Source: Leucocoprinus leucothites
Taxonomy: Eukaryota > Basidiomycota > Agaricomycetes > Agaricales > Agaricaceae
NCBI GenBank assembly: GCA_013368445.1
Contig: JAACJO010000017.1
Span: forward strand, 248,001-312,000
Length of the DNA stretch: 64,000 nucleotides
Reading direction: 5' to 3'
The translations under genes were made by a program, and so were the position numbers. Positions within the stretch are counted from its first letter, which is position 1. The number at the start of each line of letters is the position of its first letter. The notes under the pieces are model-generated. The model did not search any database, was not told the origin of the DNA, and was given only the letters and a program-made list of their open reading frames with translations. Below, piece by piece: positions 1 to 10,008 of this stretch.

Positions 1-1184
1 CTCGAGTTGAGAGTGAACAACCCCTGAAACCTGCAAGGAATCCCCCAAAGACGAAGGTTTCCGACTTTATCCCACTCTTCAGATTCTTCGTATGGATGAG
101 ACGAAAGCTACTTCGTCGCTCCAGGACAGAACAGGAAACTGAGAACAGAAGAAAACGCCTGAGAAAACGTGGTCATGGCATTGACTATGTAGAAAGCAAC
201 GTGCCGTTCGAAATTCTACTTGTACTTTCCAAGTGGGTTCTTTGCCATGTTTTATCTGTCAAGCGCTGACGTCACTTGAAGCTACTCGGCCTGTTAGTTG
301 TCCTATATAGATCCTAACTTCGTCTATGTGCTAAATCCCAGATCCTCAGATCTCATGAAATACAGTCTCTTGCAACCTGCCCTCGCCACCGGAATTACCA
401 ACAATATCACAGCTCTTCAGGACACCCTGGCTCATTTGGAGCGTATCTGCAACACTCCTCTGCCATTTGCTTATCAAGCCCACTTGAGGATGTCGCTTTG
501 GTACGTCGGTCTGCTCGCTGAGAGGATTTTGAACTCATAAAAAACATTCAGGCTGTACCTTCTCTTCCTACCTGTACGCCCTTCTTAAGACGTTACTTGT
601 TAGTTTACCTCTCATGATCCTTGCAGTTCCAACTCTATACGCCGTTTGGATGGATCACAATCCCTGGCACCGCATTCGCATCTTTCCTCCTCCTTGGTTT
701 CTTGGAAATTGGTCAAGAGATGTGCGTTCTCCTTAGCCCTGGTTTCTTCTATCGGTGATTTAATTGCGATTGAACCAGTGAAAACCCCTTTAATTACGAC
801 CTCAACGATCTAGACCTTGATCACTTTTGTCTCTCCCTCCAACGCGAGCTGCACGAAATCACTGCAGTACGTTCCGTAGATATTTCTTTACCTGTCTAAT
901 GTGCTGAATGGCTCCCGACAGCACCACAACCCTAGCCCCTCCGAGTGGGTGTTTACCCCAGGGTATGTATCTTCACTTCGGCGCTTGATTTCACCGCTGA
1001 CGATCCTTTCCACAGTAACCAACCATTCGCTCCCGCCGATCGTCGCGGTGCAGACGAACTCGCTAGACTCGGACACGACTACCGTCATCCTGACAATAAG
1101 AGTGATGCTGGTGTCCAGAGTATCAGGCGCACTCTCCTCGGGTCCTGGAAGGAGGTTGATTTGACCACGCGTCACATCCAATAG
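1..1184 (+). CDS. Bestrophin-like anion channel, 3' part (5' end outside window)
   Basis: Fungal bestrophin family (RFP-TM/UPF0187): a membrane protein expected to form an anion channel. The reading frame is open from base 3 and splits into about six exons. The visible order is a basic linker, the stretch ESNVPFEILL, then LERICNTPLPFAY (from about base 430), then LYLLFLPFQLYTPFGW across two introns ending near 616, then FLLLGFLEIGQEIENPF, then DLDLDHFC, and finally WVFTPGNQPF. The NTPLPFAY, PFGW and ENPFxxD segments are the hallmarks of the family. Introns begin GTACGT, GTACGC, GTGCGT, GTACGT and GTATGT and end in CAG. The protein ends in a soluble tail with stop codon at 1182-1184. The exon edge near 257-305 is uncertain. 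No break is seen, but the N-terminus and first membrane segments lie outside the window. Confidence 0.85.
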
Positions 1185-2092
1185 AAAATCACATATCAGT
1201 CTTTGCGATCCACCAAGCATCTGGAACGTGATTTTCGCTTAATGATTACGAATCATGGGCGCCGGGTCCGCTCTATTTATGGGTCCTGCGCTGTTCATTT
1301 CTCGTTTAGGGTTTTTTTTTACGACAGGACTTTCAAACCTGGACTTTATTGCCTGCAATTGGAGACCAGGGATAGCATTTCACTCAAGATCCTAGACCAC
1401 ATCTACTTTTTGCCAAAATACTCTTATTTACTTACTTGGGCTCTTGTGATACTCCTGTGGGTAGCAATATAATATTTGGTTCATGTTTCTCTATCTTGCC
1501 AGTAAATCAAACACATGGCTCTGTTGACTTGACTTGCACGCAACCGCCTATTCCCTCCATGCATGCTTGATATCGTGTACCCAGACGCTTGTGGGAAATA
1601 CGATATCATGATGAAGTTCCAGATTTTTGAACTGTAAACTGGGGAAACCGGCAACTGGAAAGGTCCATCTTCGAGTCATTATTCTGACGAAACACGGGTA
1701 TATGTAAATCAGTGAGATGGGGAAGATGATACCTCAGTCCACCTTCAAAAGTCAGCCAAACTCTGGGGTCCGACTTCGTCTCAGCCGGCAGGGTAGAAGA
1801 ACTAGTCACGGGATCGATTGTCAGCCCCTGTTTCGTCATCCTTTCGACGCGGTGTGCGGCGCCATGTCTTCCGTGGCCCGAACATTTCTATTGGCAACCA
1901 TAATCGCCCTTACGCCTACTTGATTTCGCCTTCCGCCTAGATCACTATGATCTACTATGAACTGTACCCCAAGACTTCGATGTGCCGATAGCATCGTCCC
2001 CATTCTCAAGAACTGAGCATAAAAGCGATGGCCAGCAGGAGGCTGAAGATTCACTACAGTTCCTACCTCTTCTACCAAAGCCAATAGCTACC
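1185..2092. other. Intergenic, nothing recognised
   Basis: About 900 bases between the bestrophin-like gene and the first GST. Only short overlapping frames without protein-like composition are seen, and no repeat or RNA gene. The last 200 bases probably hold the promoter of the downstream GST copy. Confidence 0.5.
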
Positions 2093-2904
2093 ATGGTTCT
2101 CAAGTTTTACGGATTCAACCTTTCCCCCCTTCCCAACTCGTGGCGGCTGTCCTCCATGAGAAACAAATCCCATTCAAATATATCAGCGTTGATCTTACTA
2201 AAGGCGAACAAAGAAATCCGGAGTATTTGGCAAAGCAGCCCTTCGGGCAGGTTCCTTTGATCGTGAGATTTATACCACCTCTCGCCTTTTTCATACTGAT
2301 ATATGATGATCAGGAGGACGAAGGGATCTTCGTATACGAGAGCCGCGCAATCTGCCGCTATCTTGAAGCCAAATATCCTACTCAGGGAACCCAACTCGTC
2401 CCGACCGAACTCGCCAAGCTCGCTCTCTTTGAACGGGCCTCGTTCACTGAGATATCTCATTTCGATGCTCACGCCTTCCCAATCTTCGCTGAAGCTATCG
2501 TTAAGAAGTAAGTCGCTGAATGATATGTTACTTGTCAACTAAATTCTTAAATGAGGCGGGGTTATCAGATTCCAGGGAGGGCAACCAGACCAGAAGAAGG
2601 TTGATGAATTGGTAAAAGCCCTCTCAACTAAGCTAGATATATACGATCAGATTCTATCAAATCACAAGTACCTGGCAGGTGATGTGCGTGTTCTGCTTTA
2701 ATCTGATGTGATCGAGTTTTGTTCACCGAGTTCATGCAGGAGATTACGCTCGCAGATCTTGCCCACCTTCCTCTTGGTACTATCCTTTCTTCTGTAGGAT
2801 TTGATATCACCCAAGGAAGACCCAATGTTGCTCGATGGTTCAATGAGTTGAGCTCTCGCGATTCGTGGGTGAAGGTGAAAGCTGGTCTTCAGAGTACTGC
2901 CTGA
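2093..2904 (+). pseudogene. Glutathione transferase copy 1, one-base frameshift in exon 1
   Basis: First of four tandem phi-like GSTs, with exons 2093-2262, 2314-2507, 2569-2683 and 2740-2904. These match the four-exon plan of the other three. The start MVLKFYGF is conserved, but there are 47 bases between the ATG and the valine codon that precedes AAVLHEKQIPF, where the paralogues have 48. The reading frame is therefore lost at a run of six C near 2126-2131. Downstream everything stays open: LAKQPFGQVP, ESRAICRYLEAKYP, NHKYLAGD, RPNVARWF. Either this is a very young pseudogene or the base is a sequencing error. It is also more diverged than copies 2-4, for example SRAIC against SWAIA. The C-terminus is complete. 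Confidence 0.8.
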
Positions 2905-3338
2905 ACCTGGGCCTCGAGGCTCCAACGGCACTGAATACGTCTGGCTTTAGATATTGCTTCGATGTTTTGATTTGTAAACAACTATGTAGGCTTTGAAATA
3001 GAGGAGAGCGAAAGCAAGTTTCATACCCTTAATGGGGGTGTTGCGAGATATATTTGAGTCAGAGTTTCGGTTATGGATACCCGCTCACCGAGGCTGACGT
3101 GTTTTGTGCCGAGACTATAATTGAATACTGGCCGGCGTTCTAACCTTCTATGCGTTGTGATTATGGCAAGTTCACACTCAAAGAATGACTCGATCAAACA
3201 CGGTGGGGTCGTAACTCTCACAATCGTGTCTGATGAACATCAGTATAAATATAGTAACAACTGAGCCTGATTATCTAGAAAACCACTATATAACCTGTTT
3301 ACCTTCAGCTGTTCCAATCCCATCCATTCATAGTCACG

Positions 3339-4196
3339 ATGGTCCTTAAGCTCTATTCATTCCCACACTCGCCAAACGTTACCCGCGTTGCGGTCATTCT
3401 CCACGAGAAGAAAATACCATACGAATTAGTCCCGGTGAACGTTGCCGAGGGCGAGCACAAGCAGTCTGATTTCTTGGCTAAGCAGCCTTTCGGACAGGTC
3501 CCATACTTGGTGTGTCTCTAGTTTCGGTCCTGACACACGCTCTATCACCCTTGTCTGACCCTAGCTTGTTTATCGATAGGACGATGATGGGTTTATTGTA
3601 TATGAAAGCTGGGCCATCGCTCGATACATATGCGAGAAGTACCGTGACCAAGGGCCGGACCTCCTTCCTACTGATCTTAAAAAACGGGCGTTGTTTGAAC
3701 AAGCAGCCTCCATCGAGGTGTCCAATTTCGGACCCAACGTCCGGGTCATCGTCTGGGAAGGCTTTGTAAAAGAGTATTATCAATTCCTCGCTCTGCCTTA
3801 GTTTCCAGAGTCCTGTTGACTGCGCCCTCTAGAATGCTCTACAAGCAACAGCCCGACCTAGCTAAGCTTGAAGAGGCGAAGAAAGCCCTTGAGGCCAAGC
3901 TCGACGCTTATGAGACCATCCTCTCGAAGCAAAAGTACTTAGCAGGCGATGTACGTACCCGACCTCACTATGCTGTGCCCAGCCTTTCATGCTAACACCC
4001 TCCCGTATAATGGTAGGAGCTCACTCTGGCCGATCTCATTCACTTGGGCTACGGTTCAATCATTCCTAGGGGTGGCTGCAATGCTCTCAAGGATGCAGAG
4101 AAAAGGCCCAATGTTGTGAGGTGGTTTAGTGAACTCGAAAGTAGAGCTTCTTGGCAGGCTGTAAAGGATGGGGTTAAGAGTTACACACCGGCTTAA
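3339..4196 (+). CDS. Glutathione S-transferase, phi-like (copy 2)
   Basis: Cytosolic GST that conjugates glutathione to electrophiles. Exons are 3339-3509, 3580-3773, 3833-3950 and 4017-4196, giving 220 residues, the usual GST length. The thioredoxin-like N-terminal domain starts MVLKLYSFPHSPNVTR; Ser11 sits where plant phi GSTs carry the catalytic serine. KQPFGQVP is the cis-proline glutathione-site loop and DDDGFIVYESWAI supplies the Glu-Ser pair that binds the glutamyl end of glutathione. The helical C-terminal domain includes FEQAASIE, KYLAGDELTLADLIHL and RPNVVRWF. All four exon junctions are GT-AG and the frame is intact. A TATA-like stretch (tataaatata) lies near 3244. Start chosen because MVLK is shared by all four copies. 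Confidence 0.93.
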
Positions 4197-4781
4197 GCTC
4201 ATTGTAACTTTCGAGAGTAGTTTGTCTGCCGCGTAGGCTGCTCGTCGAAAATCCGTTCAACTTGTATTGTAGAATGAATGATAACCGAAACCGAATGTAA
4301 CTGATCGCACTATGTATTCCGTCAGCGTATCATATCTCGTAACAGGGTGCAAACAAATTCGACCACAACTCTGTGAGTTTCTTAATGACCTTTTGAATGG
4401 CACACCGTCCGTGTAGGGGCGAGTTACCAGAAACGCATCAGCTTGGGTTCGGCTCGGTAATCAATTCGAACAGCGTTTGGATACAGATGTATATCAGTAG
4501 CAATTTGAAGTCATTTGTGCCTGATTGAATAAGACTACTCTTTTGAGTCTCTTAAGCGCCAGGCCAGAGAGGGCTCATCAAAAGCTTCGATCCAAATAAA
4601 TGTAAGATCCGAAGGCTTGCCGTCATGAGTCTAGCCGCTTTAGCTTTATTCATCTATGGAGTTACCCCCATTGTTTTTGGTTCAATACGTTAGTCAGGCA
4701 TTTTCTCCCCTTGCACTGTCTATCCATCTTACCCACCTGTTCTGAGTCCGACCACGTCAGTGTTGTCTGTCCATAGCAGGG
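4197..4781. other. Intergenic between GST copies 2 and 3
   Basis: About 585 bases holding the 3' flank of copy 2 and the presumed promoter of copy 3. No open frame, repeat or RNA gene is recognised. Confidence 0.5.
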
Positions 4782-5641
4782 ATGGTTCTCAAGCTCTATT
4801 CGTTTCCTAAATCACCCAACGTCACCCGTATTGCTGTTCTTCTCCATGAGAAGAAAGTTCCCTACGACTTTGTCCTAGTAAACACCGTTGAGGGCGAACA
4901 CAAGACACCTGCATACCTGGCTAAACATCCTTTCGGACAGATCCCCTACATGGTGACTTCCAATTCCGGTTTTACTCGAACCCTGTTTTCTGACTGATAC
5001 CTTTTTAAATGACAGGACGATGATGGATTTATCTTGTATGAGAGCTGGGCCATTGCCCGCTACATATGCGAGAAGTACCGTGATCAAGGGCCAGACCTCT
5101 TACCCACTGATCTTCAGAAGCGTGCTCTATTTGAACAAGCAGCCTCGGTCGAGCAGACCAATTTTCAACCCCATGCACAAGCCATTGTACATGAAGGTTT
5201 TGTCAAAGAGTAAGCATTCGAACTCTCTGTCCTTGGCTTCTACATTATTGACCACGAGTTTCAGGCTTGTATATAAGCAGGAGCCTAATAAAGCCAGACT
5301 GGAAGAGGCAAAGAAAATCCTGGAGGCCAAGCTCGATGTTTACGAAATCATTCTATCCAAACATAAATACTTAGCAGGTGACGTGCGTACTTGTAGTGGT
5401 AGCTAATAAATGGCCGTAAACGTAAACGCTGACGCTTTCCTTTGGGTCGTAGGAGATCACCCTGGCCGATCTCATTCACTTAGGTTGGGGTGCACACCTT
5501 TCTAGGGCTGGCTTCAATGCGCTCAAGGACACCGTGAAACGGCCCAACGTCGCGTGGTGGTTCAACGAACTTGAAAGTCGGCCTTCTTGGCAGGCGGTTA
5601 AGGACGGCGTCAGGAGTTATGCGGGACAGGATTCGGTTTAA
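4782..5641 (+). CDS. Glutathione S-transferase, phi-like (copy 3)
   Basis: Same four-exon plan as copy 2: 4782-4952, 5016-5209, 5265-5382 and 5453-5641, giving 223 residues. Exons 1, 2 and 3 have exactly the same lengths as in copy 2 (171, 194 and 118 bases). Key features are MVLKLYSFPKSPNVTR with Ser11, AKHPFGQIP, DDDGFILYESWAIARYI, KYLAGDEITLADLIHL and RPNVAWWF. The C-terminal tail is three residues longer (AGQDSV) than that of copy 2. Intact and presumably active. Substrate cannot be told from sequence; tandem GST arrays in wood- and litter-decay fungi are usually linked to detoxification of plant-derived compounds, which is inference here. Confidence 0.92.
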
Positions 5642-5742
5642 GTGTTCTATAGTGTGCCGACGCAGTTACCGGTGGTTATGATCAGCCAAGCTATTAGGGC
5701 ACGTTTATCGGGTGCTGCTGTCTAGCCTTATGAGCGAACACA

Positions 5743-6385
5743 TACAGTAATAGACCGGTCACGTGTACACTATCACTCGTACAGTGGCGATTTCTATGCT
5801 CAGTCCGCACCTTGCTTTCCGGTTTTTTGTGCCAAACTATGTGTAATAGGTGTATATGCAATGTACGGTACATTTTTAAGCAAGTCATTCCATTTTACGA
5901 GCAATAACATGGGTTGTATGTGTTTAGCATGACTTGACAAAATAAGATACTAGCCACTGTTGCCTCAAAAATCGCACCTTAGCTACCATTTTTATCTCAA
6001 ATTATGCGCCATTGAGCAACTAATCATTCACCAAAGTTTTGTGATCATTGGATGTAAGGAGGTCGTTTGAGGTCAAACTTTCTGTCAGAGGAATTCTTAT
6101 TAGGGAGGAGAACGTAACGCGAATGTGACAGATCATTACTATTTTAGTAATGACATCAGAAATTTGTAATGGTGTACAACTGGCCCGGGAAGTCAAAAAC
6201 AACACTAGCTGGAGTTTTTGACGCACTGCACCACGAGAACTAAAGCTCTGGACACATAATTCTGGATATACTAGGAGCAGATATTGAGCATTTCCCATGC
6301 AGAATCTTGAGTCAATTGGACGGGATATAACGGAAAAAACAACCATAATTCAATTGGGTGTACACGTGACCGGTCTATTACTGTA
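5743..6385. mobile_element. Tc1/mariner-type MITE with 26-bp perfect terminal inverted repeats
   Basis: The stretch 5745-5770 (beginning CAGTAATAGACCGG) recurs as an exact reverse complement at 6358-6383. Both ends are flanked directly by TA (5743-5744 and 6384-6385). A TA target duplication plus inverted repeats that begin CAGT is the signature of Tc1/mariner DNA transposons. The element is 639 bases with no open frame that looks like a transposase, so it is a non-autonomous miniature element. It lies about 100 bases downstream of GST copy 3. No second copy was found in this window. Confidence 0.88.
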
Positions 6386-7916
6386 CGCATAACATGACGG
6401 TTTCGGACCTCGGGTAGTTGTGAATAAACAGCGTCATATTGCCGATAGAAGCAACGTCAAAGGTGCAATACGCTCACTGTCAATATCCTCGTTTGAATAG
6501 GGTTTCAGAGAGGCACATAGACACGAGGGCACAACTGTAATGTATGTGGCGTTCTTGAGTCTCGCCACATCCGAGTCGGAGTTCAAACTTTTAATCTGAT
6601 GTGATCAAAAGCTCGGGCGAGCGCCACCTTCTGGTCTTGCCTTGCTCATACCAGCTCATACCCAAGGCCTAAGGGCTTCTATAATCTTCCCGCACTCCCT
6701 GATACTCTGCAACTCTATCACCCCAGCCACCCCCGTGCACGTCAAACCCTGCAATGCCGTTCCGTGAACCAAAAATAGGCTGGCTGTGAGCGACGAAAAA
6801 GAAAAATGGCTCCTGGGCAAGAAATCAGTGCGAGAAGAGTACTGCAGTAAAGTGAGTCTGGAGACGATAGGCTCTAACAAGTGTTCACAGGTGCTCCTGT
6901 GACGTCTATTCTGGTATTTTGGGAATTGATGCCCTGCCTATCTCAACTTGCACAATGCGTCGAGGAGGTGTAGGAGCCGAGGAACAATCCCGGCCCCATT
7001 GGAGCTAGTATGCTCTCCTTTCTTGTCAGTCGCTCCTCTCGTTCTGTCTCTTAACGGACCTAATTAGCATCCAAATAAATAGCGACTGCAATTCGCACTT
7101 ACTGACCTGTTTCTGGGGGCTATGTACATCTAGGGGGCTTATGGCTCAAGCTCACTTCAGAGATTGTCCACTGAAATATTCCATCTTATCTGATGAGCAC
7201 TGCTGCCTCGCCCTTAATTTGTGAAGGTGTCTTTCAGGAATGAATACAGATCATATAATCGGATCCTTATGCGAACACATGGCTGGGAGCATCTACATGC
7301 TCGTAAGGGGAACCGGACCAAAGATAGGGTTCATGAATGAGCGAAGCCACCCTAGGTTCGTGTTCATGATCAGAATCTGATCGATCGAAATAGCTTCCGG
7401 GAGGTGTTCTTGTTTCGAGTGGAATCTGGTGCGATCGATTGCCTTTTGGATATGTATACGACTCTTTCGAACAAGAGCTAAGTTATGCTGACAAATCTTG
7501 CCTATCTCCCCGCCAGCTGATAATCTGCTTCCCACCGCGAATATTGACATTACTCGCGGAAAATCCAACGCTAGATGATTGCTTGGTTTTCTGAGTCAAT
7601 CAGACACGCAACTCTTGGATAACCATAGAGGCTGGGTTAGCTCATTTATTGAAATTATGAAGATCAGCACGAACCGGGCCTAGATATTGCCTTTCAACGC
7701 CCGACTAGAAACTCTAAATTCGTCTCGGGGTAGTATCATTGATCAAACATCGCAACTTCTTGGTGATATTTCTCACCCATGCACCTGAATCTTTTTGTGG
7801 TCCAGAATTAGCATCGGTATATAAGCAGCATCCTGATCATGATGTGAATCCGATTATCCATCTGCTTCATACAGCTTATCAACCGTCTCTTCGTACTCTT
7901 TTGCCGAGTCTTAAAC
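6386..7916. other. Intergenic between MITE and GST copy 4
   Basis: About 1.5 kb without a protein-like frame. A TATA-like box (tatataagc) lies near 7817-7825, about 100 bases before the GST ATG. Nothing else is recognised. Confidence 0.45.
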
Positions 7917-8753
7917 ATGGTGCTCAAGCTTTATTCATTCGCCAACTCACCCAACGTCACTCGCGTTGCCGTATTTCTTCATGAGAAGAAGATCCCTTAT
8001 GAATTTGTCCCAGTGAAGTATCAAGAAGGCGAACATAAAACGCCTGAATATCTTGCCAAACATCCTTTCGGACAGGTCCCTTACCTGGTGAATTTCCAGA
8101 TTCACTCGCTTTATTTCTGTAAGTATTGACGGATGGTCTCTCCCATGGCAGGACGACGACGGATTTGTCTTGTATGAAAGCTGGGCTATGGCCCGCTACA
8201 TATGCGACAAGTACCGCGACCAAGGCCCGGATCTCCTTCCTCCAGTTAATGATGTTAAAAAGCGCGCCCTGTTTGAGCAGGCCGCCTCTATCGAGGTGGC
8301 AAATTTCAACCCCAATGCCGGAGCCATTGCCTTTGAGGGCTTTGTCAAGCCGTAATTAAACTCGTATTTATCTTGGAATTTCATAACCATTCAATTATCT
8401 CCAGGGCCATTTACAAGAGGGAACCCGATCGTGCCAGACTTGATGCGGCAACAAAAGCTCTCGAGGCTAAGCTTGATGCCTACGAGGCCATCCTCTCCAA
8501 GCAGAAGTATTTGGCAGGTGATGTACGTACTTGCAGTTCAAACTAGAGCGCTCCAAGCCCTAATCGATTGTAGGAGCTCACCGTGGCTGATCTTATTCAC
8601 CTGGGCTATGGCTCAATGCTTTCCAAGGCTGGTTTTGATGGCCTTACGAATGCTCAGAAGAGGCCCAATGTTGCTAGGTGGTTTGATGAGCTTGAGAGCC
8701 GGCCCTCCTGGCAAGCTGTGAAGGATGGTGTTAAAAGTTTTACGCCAGCTTAG
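7917..8753 (+). CDS. Glutathione S-transferase, phi-like (copy 4)
   Basis: Exons 7917-8087, 8152-8351, 8405-8522 and 8574-8753 give 222 residues. Exon 2 is six bases longer than in copies 2 and 3, which adds two residues in the loop after DLLPP. Glutathione-site residues are conserved: SFANSPNVTR with Ser11, AKHPFGQVP and DDDGFVLYESWAMARYI. The C-terminal domain has KYLAGDELTVADLIHL and RPNVARWF. Introns are GT-AG at the same positions as in copies 2 and 3. This copy stands immediately left of a fimbrin-like fragment on the minus strand, an arrangement repeated as fossils further right. Confidence 0.93.
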
Positions 8754-8994
8754 AGTTAGGGAAAGTTCAAGAGTCTGGGCCTCTCGCGAAGGTACATGGA
8801 ATAGGAGAGATTGTACCTGGACTTATACTTCACAATGAATGATTATTTCTGATAAAAAATACACGAGAAAGCGTGGTTCTGTACATTGAGACAAGATCGG
8901 GAGAATCAAGAGCACATATTTCATTTTATGCGATCTGTCTATGTCGTTGCTCCCGATTAACCATTAAACATGGCAAAGTCTTCAGGATAGGGTT

Positions 8995-9660
8995 GTAACC
9001 CAAGAATCAAGCAAAACCAGTTTCATCCCTCGAATTACATCTTTTTCCTAGTAAGGCTAACCAACCAGGGGTATTCATTTGGCGATCTCTATCGCCAAGC
9101 TAGCTGAAAGAAGAGTCTGGTATCGATCGCAACATTCAATGAATCAGACAAGAAAGCACCATCTCGTCTCTCGCCCCCATTACGTCGGTCTTAGCAGTGG
9201 GCACTACCTGAAGCAAGTCAACAGTGCACGGCCGAATGACGTCCAACAGATATAAGGCGAAGAAGCCGATGGTCAAGTAGGTCTGAAATTTGAATGATCT
9301 GATAAATTCTCAAACAAGTTCAACATAGCCGGCTTAACTCCAAATGAGCTCAGTAGCAACAAAAATATACAAGCACCGCGCTCTTCTTCGGCACCAAGAC
9401 CACTGAGCTACAATGAAAACATTTTGCTTCTTTTGTTCCACCAAGAGGTTTGAGCGCTGAGCCCTGGATGAATGTCGAATAGTCTTGCAACAAATATGAG
9501 TGGGGTGAGGTAAGTATTTGCGGCAGCCGATGTTGTACAAGCTTGAAGTACCTGTTAAATGTATTAGCGAAGAGCGAGAGGCAGCAATGCCTGGGTTTGA
9601 GTTGGTGCAAGAGGACGATGTGGTCTGCACTTGCTCGACGTGCAACGCGTGACGTCATGT
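8995..9660 (-). pseudogene. Fimbrin-like fragment A (internally deleted)
   Basis: Reverse-strand remnant of a fimbrin-like (actin-bundling) gene. Reading the minus strand, a piece like LTIGFFALYLLDVI at about 9200-9245 matches ITTGLFVLDLLDAI in the last CH domain of the intact fimbrin gene. The adjoining segment at about 9300-9630 matches the second CH domain region (LLHQLKP, then a counterpart of NIGCRKYL, then NLFNTHPGLEPL). The part between them, about 500 bases including the third CH domain, is missing. Frames are broken throughout. It is more diverged from the intact gene than fragment B, so it derives from an older paralogue. Confidence 0.72.
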
Positions 9661-10008
9661 GTCATGCATTCATTACTGATGTTCGCGTTTCGGAGTTTGA
9701 ACTGATCTAACAGGATCAAATTCACCTCTCATTAACATGGTTGAAACGTTGATAAGTGAGTAATTGGGGACCAGTGGACTTTGGCTGGGCGACACATTGG
9801 ATCGTGCTTTTCCGGCCTATTCTATACGTGCCTATATACATTCGTTTGTTAGTTTTATCATGCTTCTGACACAGGTTTCCGTTCGATTACTGGAGCATGC
9901 CAATGAATCTAACTCTCTTTGATAGGCGCTAAACGTCCACAGCATGCACATCCAACGTGGGGAGCTTCTTCTTCTTCGTAGCACCCATTCCGCCTTTCCA
10001 CGACCACC

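Noticed and set aside
888..1220. 110-codon minus-strand frame at the end of the bestrophin-like gene
   Set aside because: It lies antisense to two clear bestrophin exons and has no family features.
6656..6880. Possible gene on the minus strand between MITE and GST copy 4
   Set aside because: A 74-codon frame with no homology I recognise, no good start context and no counterpart elsewhere.
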